Part shown: one piece after another, positions 34,913 to 43,650 of the stretch
Numbering within the stretch: position 1 is the first letter of the stretch
Layout of the letters: the number at the start of each line of letters is the position of its first letter
Origin: Marimonas arenosa
GTDB lineage: Bacteria > Pseudomonadota > Alphaproteobacteria > Rhodobacterales > Rhodobacteraceae
Reading direction: 5' to 3'
NCBI RefSeq assembly: GCF_030848945.1
Contig: NZ_JANHAX010000001.1
Coordinates: forward strand, 744,001 to 808,000
DNA: 64,000 bases
Program-made: the position numbers and the translations under genes
The notes under the pieces: generated by a model
What the model saw: the letters and a program-made list of their open reading frames with translations, nothing else
The model's database searches: none
Told to the model about the DNA's origin: nothing

Positions 34913-35809
34913 TCAGCTCAGCCGCTCCAGCCGCGCCACCTCGCGCCGAACCCCGTCGCTCAGCAGCGCCGCGAACCGGTTCAGCCGCTCGATCCGCCGG
35001 TCGTCCTCGTGCCGCACCAGAAAAAAGCTGCGGGTCAGGCTGAACTGGTCGGTCAGCACTTTCTTCACCCCGGTCACCGCCGGCAGGGCGAAATCATGCA
35101 CCACGCCGACGCCGCCGCCCTGGCGGATCCAGTTGATCTGCACGCTGACCGAATTGCTGGCCAGCGCCACCCGCTCGAAGGCGCGGTCATGCAGGTAATC
35201 CAGCTCCTTGTCGAAGATCATGTCGGGGATGTAGCCGACGATCCGATGGCCCTTGAGATCGCGCATCGAACCCAGCGGCCCGTGCCGGCGCAGATAATCG
35301 GTCGAGGCCGCCAGATGCAGCTTGTAATCGGTCAGCTTGCTGACGATCAGCCGCCCGGTTTCGGGCCGGCTGACCATGATCGCCATGTCGGCCTCGCGTT
35401 TCGACAGGTTGAACACCCGCGGCAGCGCCACGATCTGGATCTCCAGATCGGGGTTCGCCGCGGCGATCTCGGAACAGACCTGCGGCAGCAGGAAATTGGC
35501 GCTACCATCGGGCGCGCCCAGCCGGACCTGCCCGCTCAGCGGCCCGCCCTGCCCGGCCATCTCGCTGCTTGCCGCCTCCATCGCGGCTTCCGCCCGCGCC
35601 GCATGCGGGATCAGCCGCTGGCCCTCTGAGGTCGGCACGTATCCGGTGGGCGACTTGGAAAATAGCGGCACGCCCATCGCCGCCTCCAGCCGCGCCACCC
35701 GGCGGCCCACCGTCGCCGGGTCGAGTTTCAGTCGCTGGCCCGCGCCGCTGAGCGATTCCGCCCGCGCCACCGCCAGGAACACCTTCAGATCATCCCAGTG
35801 CGGCTCCAT
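34913..35809 (-). CDS. LysR-family transcriptional regulator
   Basis: A 298-aa LysR protein. The N-terminal winged helix (about 5-65) contains FLAVARAESLSGAGQRLKLDPATVGRRVARLEAAMGVPLF. The effector domain is about 90-290. ATG 35807-35809 has GGGAGGGACC upstream. It is divergent from mmsA across 243 bp that hold hairpin cluster 2. This makes mmsA and the valine pathway its likely target, but LysR proteins may act elsewhere too. A long open frame on the same strand beyond the start is a shadow of mmsA. Confidence 0.9.
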   Translation of the reverse strand: MEPHWDDLKVFLAVARAESLSGAGQRLKLDPATVGRRVARLEAAMGVPLFSKSPTGYVPTSEGQRLIPHAARAEAAMEAASSEMAGQGGPLSGQVRLGAPDGSANFLLPQVCSEIAAANPDLEIQIVALPRVFNLSKREADMAIMVSRPETGRLIVSKLTDYKLHLAASTDYLRRHGPLGSMRDLKGHRIVGYIPDMIFDKELDYLHDRAFERVALASNSVSVQINWIRQGGGVGVVHDFALPAVTGVKKVLTDQFSLTRSFFLVRHEDDRRIERLNRFAALLSDGVRREVARLERLS

Positions 35810-35826
35810 GGTCCCTCCCGCCGGTG

Positions 35827-35941
35827 CCGTTTTCCGTCGCGGAAAACGGTTCGGAAAACGACGCGTTTTCCGGCGCTGCCCGTCACCGCCACCGCCGGAT
35901 TCCGCCTCGGAATTCGAACCGGAATTCGCGTCGAATTCCGG
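35827..35941. repeat. Cluster 2 of tandem perfect mini-hairpins
   Basis: Four inverted repeats occur in 115 bp: 35827-35849 (CCGTTTTCCG / CGGAAAACGG, spacer TCG), 35852-35872 (CGGAAAACG / CGTTTTCCG, spacer ACG), 35897-35915 (GGATTCCG / CGGAATTC with one G-T pair, spacer CCT) and 35919-35941 (CCGGAATTCG / CGAATTCCGG, spacer CGT). The design is the same as in cluster 1 at 17858-17974. It begins 17 bp before the lysR start and ends 111 bp before mmsA. Confidence 0.85.
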
Positions 35942-36052
35942 CAGGCGCAGCGGTATGTCCTGCATTTTCGCAAAACACCCTTTGAAACCTTGCCCCTTTT
36001 CCCGGTAATTCCGCAAGACTATTCTGGCCGGGAAACCCGAGGAGGATATCCC

Positions 36053-37552
36053 ATGCAAGAGCTGACCCATTACATCAACGGCGAACACGTCAAAGGCACG
36101 TCCGGCCGCTTCGCCGACGTGATGAACCCGCATACCGGCGAGGTTCAAGCCAAGGTCCCGCTGGCCAACAACGCCGAGCTGGAACAGGCCGTCGCCCATG
36201 CCCAGGCCGCCCAGCCCGCCTGGGGCGCCACCAACCCGCAGCGCCGCGCGCGCGTGCTGATGAAATTCGTCGATCTTCTCAACCGCGACATGGACAAGCT
36301 GGCCGAGGTGCTGTCGCGCGAACACGGGAAAACCGTCCCCGACGCCAAGGGTGACATCCAGCGCGGTCTCGAGGTGGTGGAATACTGCATCGGTGCGCCG
36401 CAGATGCTGAAAGGCGAATACACCGACAGCGCCGGTCCGGGCATCGACATGTATTCGATGCGCCAGCCCTTGGGCGTCACCGCCGGCATCACGCCGTTCA
36501 ACTTCCCGGCGATGATCCCGATGTGGATGTTCGCCCCGGCACTGGCCTGCGGCAACGCCTTCATCCTCAAGCCTTCCGAACGCGACCCCTCGGTGCCCTT
36601 GATGCTGGCCGAACTGGCCGAAGAGGCGGGCCTGCCCAAGGGCCTTCTCCAGGTCGTCAATGGCGACAAGGAAGCGGTCGACGCCATCCTCTACAACCAG
36701 ACCATCCAATCCATCGGCTTCGTCGGCTCGACCCCGATCGCCGAATACATCTATGGCACCGGCTGCTCCCAGGGCAAACGGGTGCAATGCTTCGGCGGCG
36801 CCAAGAACCACATGATCGTGATGCCCGATGCCGACATGGACCAGGCCGCCGATGCGCTGATCGGGGCCGGTTACGGCGCCGCCGGCGAACGCTGCATGGC
36901 GATCTCGGTCGCCGTGCCGGTGGGCGATGAGACCGCCGACCGGCTGATCGAGAAGCTGGTGCCGCGGATCGAGAAGCTGAAGGTCGGCCCCTACACCGAT
37001 GGCGACGATGTCGATTACGGCCCGGTCGTGACCGCCGCCGCCAAGGCCAATATCGAACGGCTGGTGCAGTCCGGCGTCGATCAAGGCGCGAAACTGGTGG
37101 TCGATGGCCGCGGCTTCTCGCTTCAGGGCTATGAAGACGGCTTCTTCGTCGGCCCGCATCTCTTCGATCACGTCACGCCCGACATGGACATCTACAAGAC
37201 CGAGATCTTCGGACCGGTACTGTCCACCGTCCGTGCCGGTTCCTACGAAGAGGCGCTGAAGCTGGCAATGGACCACGAATACGGCAACGGCACCGCGATC
37301 TTCACCCGAGACGGCGACACCGCCCGCGACTTCGCCAACCGCATCAACATCGGCATGGTCGGGATCAACGTGCCGATCCCGGTACCGCTGGCCTATCACA
37401 CTTTCGGCGGCTGGAAGAAATCGGTGTTCGGTGACCTCAACCAGCACGGGCCGGACGCATTCAAGTTCTACACCCGCACCAAGACGGTCACCTCGCGCTG
37501 GCCCAGCGGGCTCAAGGAAGGCGGCGAGTTCCACTTCAAAGCGATGGACTAA
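36053..37552 (+). CDS. mmsA: Methylmalonate-semialdehyde dehydrogenase (CoA-acylating)
   Basis: A 499-aa aldehyde dehydrogenase that oxidises methylmalonate or malonate semialdehyde to propionyl- or acetyl-CoA, the last step of valine breakdown. The catalytic cysteine is C281 in GAAGERCMAIS, and the NAD loop is GFVGSTPIAEYIY. The MmsA-specific CFGGAKNHMIVMPDAD replaces the usual ALDH Glu motif, and EIFGPVLS is near the C-terminus. GAGGAGGATATCCC precedes ATG 36053. The longer frame upstream spans the hairpin cluster and is not coding. The other valine genes are 2.4-6.5 kb downstream. Confidence 0.94.
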   Translation: MQELTHYINGEHVKGTSGRFADVMNPHTGEVQAKVPLANNAELEQAVAHAQAAQPAWGATNPQRRARVLMKFVDLLNRDMDKLAEVLSREHGKTVPDAKGDIQRGLEVVEYCIGAPQMLKGEYTDSAGPGIDMYSMRQPLGVTAGITPFNFPAMIPMWMFAPALACGNAFILKPSERDPSVPLMLAELAEEAGLPKGLLQVVNGDKEAVDAILYNQTIQSIGFVGSTPIAEYIYGTGCSQGKRVQCFGGAKNHMIVMPDADMDQAADALIGAGYGAAGERCMAISVAVPVGDETADRLIEKLVPRIEKLKVGPYTDGDDVDYGPVVTAAAKANIERLVQSGVDQGAKLVVDGRGFSLQGYEDGFFVGPHLFDHVTPDMDIYKTEIFGPVLSTVRAGSYEEALKLAMDHEYGNGTAIFTRDGDTARDFANRINIGMVGINVPIPVPLAYHTFGGWKKSVFGDLNQHGPDAFKFYTRTKTVTSRWPSGLKEGGEFHFKAMD

Positions 37553-37562
37553 CTACTTGTGC

Positions 37563-37610
37563 AAAAAAGAAAAAGCCCTGGCCTTGGCGCCGGGGCTTTA
37601 AACTTTTCTT
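37563..37610. terminator. Bidirectional terminator between mmsA and the DsrE-like gene
   Basis: AAAGCCC (37572-37578) pairs with GGGCTTT (37593-37599), with inner GGC/GCC pairing. It is flanked by an A run on the left and a T-rich run on the right, so it can serve both convergent genes. Confidence 0.75.
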
Positions 37611-37619
37611 CACCTCGCT

Positions 37620-38066
37620 TCACCAACTCAGCGTCTGCATTCCGTCGCGGAACAGCCAGCTTTCCACCAGCTTCCAGTTCCCCATCTCTACGCCGTCGAT
37701 ATAGTCCGCCTCTGTCAGCCCCGCAGCGGCCGAGCAGGCCTGGCACATGATCACGGTGCCACCATCGGCGATGAACGCCGCCAGCATGTCCTGAACGCTG
37801 ACGCCTTTGTCTTTCATCAGCCCGTGCACATGGCTCGGACGTTTCTTGTCGGCCAGATAGACCGCCCGTACGTTCAGCCAGATCGCCGTGGGATGACCGT
37901 TTTTCAGCGACTTCTGGTGCGCGAACATGATCGCCTTGGCGGCAGACCAGGTGTCGTCGGTGGTCAGGTTGACGAACAACCCGCGCTTGTCATCCTCGGC
38001 CGTGGCCGACTGGGGCGCCAATACAAGGACGAGGATCATCAGCATACCGCCAAACATTTGTTTCAT
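37620..38066 (-). CDS. Periplasmic DsrE/DsrF-like protein
   Basis: A 148-aa protein from ATG 38064-38066 with AGGAGA upstream. A signal peptide (residues about 1-23, MLMILVLVLAPQSATA) leads to a DsrE-like fold (GLFVNLTTDDTWSAAKAIMFAHQKSLKNGHPTAIWLNVRAV). The CQAC motif near residue 115 is where sulfur-relay DsrE proteins keep their active cysteine. A role in periplasmic sulfur or thiol chemistry is possible but unproven. It converges on mmsA and is divergent from the carboxylate-amine ligase gene. Confidence 0.8.
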   Translation of the reverse strand: MKQMFGGMLMILVLVLAPQSATAEDDKRGLFVNLTTDDTWSAAKAIMFAHQKSLKNGHPTAIWLNVRAVYLADKKRPSHVHGLMKDKGVSVQDMLAAFIADGGTVIMCQACSAAAGLTEADYIDGVEMGNWKLVESWLFRDGMQTLSW

Positions 38067-38245
38067 CGAGGATCTCCTAAGTTGCGTCTGCGCGTTCCAA
38101 CCAATTGATATTCCGCCCATCGCACCGGTCTCAAGCCATACCTTCCAGCGCAGGAAGGTTTTAGTGTCGCACCCACTCGTCGCTTGATCTCCCGGCCGCA
38201 ACCTGCTGAACTCAACCGACCGGCACAGCTTGGGAGAAGGCGCAG

Positions 38246-39379
38246 ATGTCAGGCACCGAACCCGATTTCACCATCGGCATCGAAGAGGAATACTTGCTGG
38301 TCGACCTCGACAGCCTGTCGCTCGCCCCGGCACCGCAGGAACTGATGGACCGCTGCGCCGAAGCGCTCGGCGGCCAGTTCGCCCCCGAATTCCTGGAATG
38401 CCAGGTCGAGATCGGCTCCAAGGTCTGTCAGAATGTGGGCGAGGCGCGCGAGGATCTCAAGCGCCTGCGCTCGACGGTGGCCCGCATCGCCGGCGAGTTC
38501 AACCTCGCGCCGATCGCCGCCTCCTGCCATCCGTTCTCCAACTGGCGCGACCAGCACCACACCCGCAAGGAACGCTACGATGGCCTGCGCGACGACCTGG
38601 CGCAGGTGGTGCGGCGACTGCTGATCTGCGGCAACCACGTGCATGTCGGCCTGCCTGATGACGATCTGCGCATCGACATCATGAACCAGCTCAGCTACTT
38701 CCTGCCTCACCTGCTCGCGCTCAGCTGTTCCTCGCCGTTCTGGCAAGGTGAAGACACCGGCCTAAACTGTTACCGTTTAACGGTTTTCGACAACCTCCCG
38801 CGCACCGGCCTGCCGCCGAAGCTCGACAGCTGGGGCGAATACGAACGCTCCGTCGCCATCCTGATCGATCTCGGGCTGATCGAGGACAGCAGCAAGATCT
38901 GGTGGGATCTGCGCCCCTCGCATCGGTTCCCGACACTGGAATCGCGCATCCTCGATGTCTCGCCCCGGCTGGAAACCACGCTGACCCTTGCCGCGCTGAC
39001 CCAGGCGCTGATCCGGATGCTGTGGCGGCTGCGGCAAAAGAACCAGCGCTGGCGGCTCTACGACAATTTCCTGATCGCAGAAAACCGCTGGCGTGCCCAG
39101 CGTTACGGCATCAACCAGGGTCCGATCGATTTCGGCTCGCGCGAGATCATCCCCTATGCTCAGGCAATCAACGAAATCCTGGCGCTTGTCCACCACGACG
39201 CCGAGGCCCTGGGCTGCCTCGCCGAGGTCGAACATGCCCGCTCGATCCTCGACACCGGCACCTCGTCGGACCGCCAGCGCGCGGTTTTCGAAGACGCCCT
39301 CGAGGCCGAGTATTCCCGCGAGGAAGCTCTCAAACGCGTCGTCCACCATCTGGTCGAGGAATTCCACGCCGATTTGTGA
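38246..39379 (+). CDS. Carboxylate-amine ligase (GCS2 / YbdK family)
   Basis: A 377-aa ATP-dependent ligase of the glutamate-cysteine ligase type 2 family. It has the N-terminal [12 protein letters not shown], the ECQVEIGS block, [11 protein letters not shown] and [23 protein letters not shown], and a C-terminal [10 protein letters not shown]. Members have weak gamma-glutamylcysteine synthetase activity in vitro, and the natural substrate is unsettled. It is divergent from the DsrE gene by 179 bp. A cupredoxin gene follows after 55 bp. Confidence 0.88.
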   Translation: MSGTEPDFTIGIEEEYLLVDLDSLSLAPAPQELMDRCAEALGGQFAPEFLECQVEIGSKVCQNVGEAREDLKRLRSTVARIAGEFNLAPIAASCHPFSNWRDQHHTRKERYDGLRDDLAQVVRRLLICGNHVHVGLPDDDLRIDIMNQLSYFLPHLLALSCSSPFWQGEDTGLNCYRLTVFDNLPRTGLPPKLDSWGEYERSVAILIDLGLIEDSSKIWWDLRPSHRFPTLESRILDVSPRLETTLTLAALTQALIRMLWRLRQKNQRWRLYDNFLIAENRWRAQRYGINQGPIDFGSREIIPYAQAINEILALVHHDAEALGCLAEVEHARSILDTGTSSDRQRAVFEDALEAEYSREEALKRVVHHLVEEFHADL

Positions 39380-39434
39380 TCCGGCTCAACCCGGTCGCCG
39401 TAACCTTATGTACCAACGGAACGGAGAACGGACG

Positions 39435-39761
39435 ATGACCACGATCAGCCGCCGCAAAGCCACTGCCCTCCTCGCCATCGCGCCATTGTCGCTGGCCACC
39501 AAAGCCGTGGCTGCCACGCACAACGTAGGTATTCGCGACATGCTGTATCAACCGGCCACGATTACCATCGCAGCCGGCGACTCGGTCATTTGGACCAATG
39601 ACGATGGCGTCGAACACACCGCGACCGGGGTTCGCAACGACTGGGAGACCGGCAGCCTGAGCCGCGGCGACTCGAACGGAATCACCTTCCCCTATCCGGG
39701 TGAATATTCCTACTACTGCCGCTGGCATCCGAGTATGCGCGGTACCGTGATCGTGACCTGA
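39435..39761 (+). CDS. Secreted cupredoxin (plastocyanin-like)
   Basis: A 108-aa blue-copper protein. The signal peptide begins MTTISRRKATALL, with a twin-Arg, and ends near KAVAA. This hints at Tat export of a folded cofactor protein. All four type 1 copper ligands are in place: H61, C95, H98 and M101 (GVEHTATG and YYCRWHPSMRG). I start at ATG 39435. An upstream ATG at 39408 is in frame but would bury the signal. It is a likely periplasmic electron carrier or copper-handling protein. The partner is unknown. Confidence 0.87.
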   Translation: MTTISRRKATALLAIAPLSLATKAVAATHNVGIRDMLYQPATITIAAGDSVIWTNDDGVEHTATGVRNDWETGSLSRGDSNGITFPYPGEYSYYCRWHPSMRGTVIVT

Positions 39762-39953
39762 CACGGATTTGCCGAAACGTCCGACGCCGAAGGACTCCCG
39801 GGGCGCCGTCGCCCTCACACGAAGGGCTGACTAACGATCACCGCGCGCTCCGGTCGCGCGACGATGGCGTCTCGGCTCTTCAATGCCATGCAAAACTTCT
39901 GTAAGAATTCAGAATTAAACACGCGTTCAATTCATCTTGCGGAGGAGCCAGAC

Positions 39954-41099
39954 ATGGATTTTGCCCTGAGTGAGGAGCAGACCCTCATCTTCGACATGGC
40001 CAGGGGCTTCGGCGAAGAACACATCGCGCCGCACGCCATGGACTGGGAAGCCGCCGGCACCATCCCCAAGGATCTCTGGCCACGCGTCGCCGAACTGGGC
40101 CTGGGCGGCATCTATGTCTCCGAGGAATATGGCGGCTCCGGTCTCTCGCGGCTCGACGCCACGCTGGTCTTCGAGGCGCTGGCCATGTCCTGCCCTGCCG
40201 TGGGGTCGTTTCTCTCGATCCACAACATGTGCGGCGGCATGATCGACAAGTTCGGCTCGGACGAGACCAAGCAGAAATGGCTGCCCGATCTGTGCTCGAT
40301 GCAAAAGGTGTTCTCCTACTGCCTGACCGAGCCCGGCTCGGGTTCCGACGCCGCCGCCCTGAAAACCCGTGCCGAGCGAACCAACGAAGGCTATACCCTG
40401 AACGGCACCAAGGCCTTCATCTCGGGCGGCAGCTATTCCGACGCCTATGTCACCATGGTCCGCACCGGCGAAGACGGGCCGAAGGGCATTTCCACGGTGG
40501 TGGTGGAAGACGGTGCGGACGGTCTCAGCTTCGGCGCATTGGAAAAGAAAATGGGCTGGCTGGCCCAACCCACCGCGCAGGTGCAGTTCGACGACTGCAA
40601 GGTGCCCGCTGACAACCTGATCGGCGAAGAAGGCAAAGGATTCACCTACGCCATGGCCGGGCTTGATGGCGGCCGCCTCAACATCGCCGCCAGCGCGCTC
40701 GGCGGCGCGCAGGCCGCGCTGGACAAAACCATGGCCTACATGGCCGAGCGCAAGGCCTTCGGCAAACCGATCAACCAGTTCCAGGCGCTGCAATTCAAGC
40801 TGGCCGAGTTCGAAACCAAACTGCAATCCTCGCGCACCTTCCTGCGACAAGCCGCGTGGAAACTGGACAACAAGGCGCACGATGCCACCAAGTTCTGCGC
40901 CATGGCCAAGCTGATGGTCACCGACGCGGCCTTCGAGGTTGCCAATGGCTGCCTGCAGCTGCATGGCGGCTACGGCTATCTCGCCGACTACGGCATCGAG
41001 AAAATCGTCCGCGACCTGCGCGTCCACCAGATCCTGGAAGGCACCAACGAGATCATGCGCCTGATCATCTCGCGCCAGATGATCGCGGACGCGGCGTGA
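39954..41099 (+). CDS. Acyl-CoA dehydrogenase (isobutyryl-CoA dehydrogenase type)
   Basis: A 381-aa FAD enzyme. The start ATG 39954 (MDFALSEEQ) has GGAGGAG upstream. Motifs include CLTEPGSGSDAAALKT, KKMGWLAQPTAQVQFDDC, the FAD-contact RKAFGKPINQFQALQFKLA, and the C-terminal QILEGTNEIMRLI with the Glu region. It is the first gene of a three-gene run with a 3-hydroxyisobutyryl-CoA hydrolase and mmsB, so isobutyryl-CoA to methacrylyl-CoA in valine degradation is the best reading. A methacrylyl-CoA hydratase is not in the window. Confidence 0.87.
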   Translation: MDFALSEEQTLIFDMARGFGEEHIAPHAMDWEAAGTIPKDLWPRVAELGLGGIYVSEEYGGSGLSRLDATLVFEALAMSCPAVGSFLSIHNMCGGMIDKFGSDETKQKWLPDLCSMQKVFSYCLTEPGSGSDAAALKTRAERTNEGYTLNGTKAFISGGSYSDAYVTMVRTGEDGPKGISTVVVEDGADGLSFGALEKKMGWLAQPTAQVQFDDCKVPADNLIGEEGKGFTYAMAGLDGGRLNIAASALGGAQAALDKTMAYMAERKAFGKPINQFQALQFKLAEFETKLQSSRTFLRQAAWKLDNKAHDATKFCAMAKLMVTDAAFEVANGCLQLHGGYGYLADYGIEKIVRDLRVHQILEGTNEIMRLIISRQMIADAA

Positions 41100-41117
41100 T
41101 GCGACGCGCCCAACGGA

Positions 41118-41171
41118 GGGATGCGCCCGCCTGGGAGCGGGCGGGCGCATCCCGGTTCGCAAGCGAACCGG
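41118..41171. repeat. Paired perfect hairpins in the dehydrogenase-hydrolase gap
   Basis: GGGATGCGCCCGCC (41118-41131) pairs with GGCGGGCGCATCCC (41140-41153), a 14-bp perfect stem. CCGGTTCGC (41152-41160) pairs with GCGAACCGG (41163-41171), a 9-bp stem with a 2-base loop. The two overlap by two bases. They fill most of the 90-bp gap inside the operon and could modulate the expression of the downstream gene. Confidence 0.8.
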
Positions 41172-41189
41172 ACAAAAGGGGGCAATCGA

Positions 41190-42215
41190 GTGACTGACAT
41201 CTCCGTCCGTAACATCGGCCGCGCCGGCCGCATTACGCTCCAGCGCCCCAAGGCGCTGAACGCGGTGACTTACGAGATGGTCAAAGCGATCACCTCGGCC
41301 CTCGCGCAATGGCGTGATCATCCCGAGGTCACGCTGATCGTCATCGATGCCGAGGGCGACAAGGCCTTCTCCGCCGGCGGCGACATCGCCGACCTATACG
41401 CCACCGGTACTGCCGGAAACTTCGAGTTCGGCCAGACCTTCTGGCGTGACGAATACCGGATGAACGCCAAGCTCGCCGAATACCCCAAGCCGATCGTCAG
41501 CTTCCTGCAGGGCTTCACCATGGGCGGCGGCATGGGGGTGGGCTGCCACGGCTCCCACCGTATCGTCGGCGAAACCTCCCAGATCGCCATGCCCGAGTGC
41601 GGCATCGGGTTGGTGCCGGATGTCGGTGGCTCGATGATCCTCGCCCATGCCCCCGGCCATCTCGGCGCTTACTTGGGCACCACCGGCGCCCGCATGGGGC
41701 CCGCCGACGCAATCCTCGCGGGCTTTGCCGACCGCTTCATTCCGCAAGACCATTGGCCCGACCTCATCGCGGCGCTGCAGGACAACGGCGATCCTGCGGT
41801 GCTCAACACCGCCAGCGAGACCGCGCCACAAGGCCGCATCAGCGACCTGCGCACCCAGATCGACGCGTATTTCTCAGCCCCCGACCTGCGCGGCGTGATT
41901 GCAGCTCTGCAAGCGTCCGACAGCGACTTCGCTGCCGAAACCCTCAAAGCCCTGCTGCGCGCCTCCCCGCTGTCGGCGGCCTGCACCCTCGAAATGATGC
42001 GCCGCCTGCGCCAAGCCACCATTCGCGAGGCGCTCACCCTGGAGTACCGCTTCACCTACCGCGCCATGGAACACGGCGATTTCCTCGAAGGCATCCGCGC
42101 CGCGATCATCGACAAGGATCGCAGTCCCAACTGGCGCCACGACCCGATGCGCTTGCCAGCGGACGCCGTCACGACCATGCTGGCGCCATTGGGCGACCAC
42201 GAACTGACTTTCTGA
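41190..42215 (+). CDS. Enoyl-CoA hydratase/isomerase family, 3-hydroxyisobutyryl-CoA hydrolase type
   Basis: A 341-aa crotonase-fold enzyme from GTG 41190 with AAGGGGG upstream. It is longer than simple hydratases and carries the HIBCH blocks: FSAGGDIADLY, FLQGFTMGGGMGVGCHGSHRIV, MPECGIGLVPDVGGS, and a C-terminal LTLEYRFTYRAMEHGDFLEGIRAAIIDKDRSPNW. It should release free 3-hydroxyisobutyrate from its CoA ester. It sits between the acyl-CoA dehydrogenase and mmsB, 13 bp before the latter. Confidence 0.9.
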   Translation: MTDISVRNIGRAGRITLQRPKALNAVTYEMVKAITSALAQWRDHPEVTLIVIDAEGDKAFSAGGDIADLYATGTAGNFEFGQTFWRDEYRMNAKLAEYPKPIVSFLQGFTMGGGMGVGCHGSHRIVGETSQIAMPECGIGLVPDVGGSMILAHAPGHLGAYLGTTGARMGPADAILAGFADRFIPQDHWPDLIAALQDNGDPAVLNTASETAPQGRISDLRTQIDAYFSAPDLRGVIAALQASDSDFAAETLKALLRASPLSAACTLEMMRRLRQATIREALTLEYRFTYRAMEHGDFLEGIRAAIIDKDRSPNWRHDPMRLPADAVTTMLAPLGDHELTF

Positions 42216-42228
42216 GGGAGAGAGAAAG

Positions 42229-43101
42229 ATGAACATCGGATTTATCGGACTGGGCAACATGGGCGGGCCGATGGCCGCCAACCTCGCCGCCGCCGGGCAC
42301 AACGTCACCGGATTCGACACCGCCCAGATCAGCGTCGAGGGCGTCGACATGGCCGCCTCCGCCGCCGCGGCCGCCGCCGATCAGGACGTGGTTATCACCA
42401 TGCTGCCCAACGGCCAGATCCTGCGCGCAGTCGCCGACGAAATCATCCCGGCGATGAAACACGGTGCCGCCTTCATCGATTGCTCGACCGTCGATGTTGA
42501 AAGCGCCCGCGCCGTCGCCGAACAGGCCGTGGCCGCCCGGCTGCTGCCGGTCGATGCACCGGTATCGGGTGGCGTCGGCGGGGCCCAGGCCGGCACGCTC
42601 ACCTTCATGGCCGGCGGTTCCGAGGCCGCCTTCACCAAGGCGCAGCCGCTGTTCGAGATCATGGGCCAGAAGGCCGTCCATTGCGGCGACTCGGGCGCCG
42701 GCCAGGCTGCCAAGATCTGCAACAACATGATTCTCGGCATCACCATGATCGGCACCTGCGAGGCCTTCGCGCTGGCCGACAAGCTCGGCCTCGACCGGCA
42801 AAAGATGTTCGACGTGGTTTCCACCTCGTCAGGCTACAGCTGGTCGATGAACGCCTATTGCCCCGCGCCCGGTGTCGGGCCGCAAAGCCCCGCCGACAAC
42901 GGCTACAAGCCCGGCTTCGCCGCCGAGCTGATGCTTAAGGATCTGCGCCTCAGCCAGCAGGCCGCCGAAGCCGCCGATGCCGACACGCCGCTCGGCCTGG
43001 CCGCCACCAAGCTCTACGAGCAGTTTGTCGAGGCCGAGGACGGGCTGGGCAAGGACTTCTCGGCCATGCTGCCGCGCTTCGAGAAACGCCACCGCGGATA
43101 A
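42229..43101 (+). CDS. mmsB: 3-hydroxyisobutyrate dehydrogenase
   Basis: A 290-aa NAD-dependent beta-hydroxyacid dehydrogenase. The Rossmann motif is GFIGLGNMG (4-12), substrate loop DAPVSGGVGGAQAG (109-122), and catalytic K162 in GAGQAAKICNN. It makes methylmalonate semialdehyde, the substrate of MmsA encoded about 6 kb upstream. GAGGGAGAGAAAG precedes the ATG. A strong terminator follows the stop. Confidence 0.94.
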   Translation: MNIGFIGLGNMGGPMAANLAAAGHNVTGFDTAQISVEGVDMAASAAAAAADQDVVITMLPNGQILRAVADEIIPAMKHGAAFIDCSTVDVESARAVAEQAVAARLLPVDAPVSGGVGGAQAGTLTFMAGGSEAAFTKAQPLFEIMGQKAVHCGDSGAGQAAKICNNMILGITMIGTCEAFALADKLGLDRQKMFDVVSTSSGYSWSMNAYCPAPGVGPQSPADNGYKPGFAAELMLKDLRLSQQAAEAADADTPLGLAATKLYEQFVEAEDGLGKDFSAMLPRFEKRHRG

Positions 43102-43114
43102 GCCGCGCGCCAAG

Positions 43115-43142
43115 CCCCGGCGGAACTTTGCCGGGGGTTTTC
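43115..43142 (+). terminator. Terminator after mmsB
   Basis: CCCCGGC (43115-43121) and GCCGGGG (43130-43136) with loop GGAACTTT are followed by GTTTTCT. Confidence 0.88.
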
Positions 43143-43204
43143 TGGTCGCATCGTATTTCCCCTGTCCCGGGCCTATCTTCCGGTCAAACGGAAAGGAGCC
43201 CGAT

Positions 43205-43573
43205 ATGCGATATGCTCGACCTGTCGTGCTGGCACTGAGCCTCGCCGCCCTTGCAACCGCGGCCACGGCCGGCAACGGCCCCGGCAAACCCGGGGCCCAC
43301 AAAGGCCCCGGCCCCAAGGCCGCCCTGCCTTGCCCGCCGGGCCTGGCCAAGAAGAACCCGCCCTGCGTGCCGCCAGGGCAAGCCCGACACCAGTACCGCT
43401 ACCGGGTCGGCGAACGGATCAACAGCGGCTACGTCATTCTGGGCGATCCGTGGCGCTATGACCTCGATCCGAACCAGACCTATTACCGCGTCGGCGATTA
43501 CCTTTACCGGGTCAACCGCGACACCCGAGAGGTGCTCGATTTCCTCGGTGCCGCGGCGGCCCTGCTCGACTGA
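43205..43573 (+). CDS. Small secreted protein, RcnB-like
   Basis: A 122-aa protein from ATG 43205 with AAGGAG upstream. A signal peptide (residues about 1-22, ATAATAG) is followed by a Pro/Gly/Lys-rich linker (GKPGAHKGPGPKAALPCPPGLAKKNPPCVPPGQAR). A C-terminal part, YRVGDYLYRVNRDTREVLDFLGAAAALL, resembles RcnB-type periplasmic proteins of alphaproteobacteria. The function in this lineage is unknown. It is a separate unit between two terminator/promoter regions. Confidence 0.75.
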   Translation: MRYARPVVLALSLAALATAATAGNGPGKPGAHKGPGPKAALPCPPGLAKKNPPCVPPGQARHQYRYRVGERINSGYVILGDPWRYDLDPNQTYYRVGDYLYRVNRDTREVLDFLGAAAALLD

Positions 43574-43650
43574 TCGCAGCGCCCGACCTTGTATGGGGCG
43601 GCAGACCCGGTAATCTGACTGCATTTCGCAGACGGACGATATCGCTTCGC

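Noticed and set aside
34913-37534. 873-codon minus-strand frame covering lysR and mmsA
   Set aside because: Only the part from 35809 down to 34913 is the LysR gene. The rest is antisense to mmsA and runs through the hairpin cluster.
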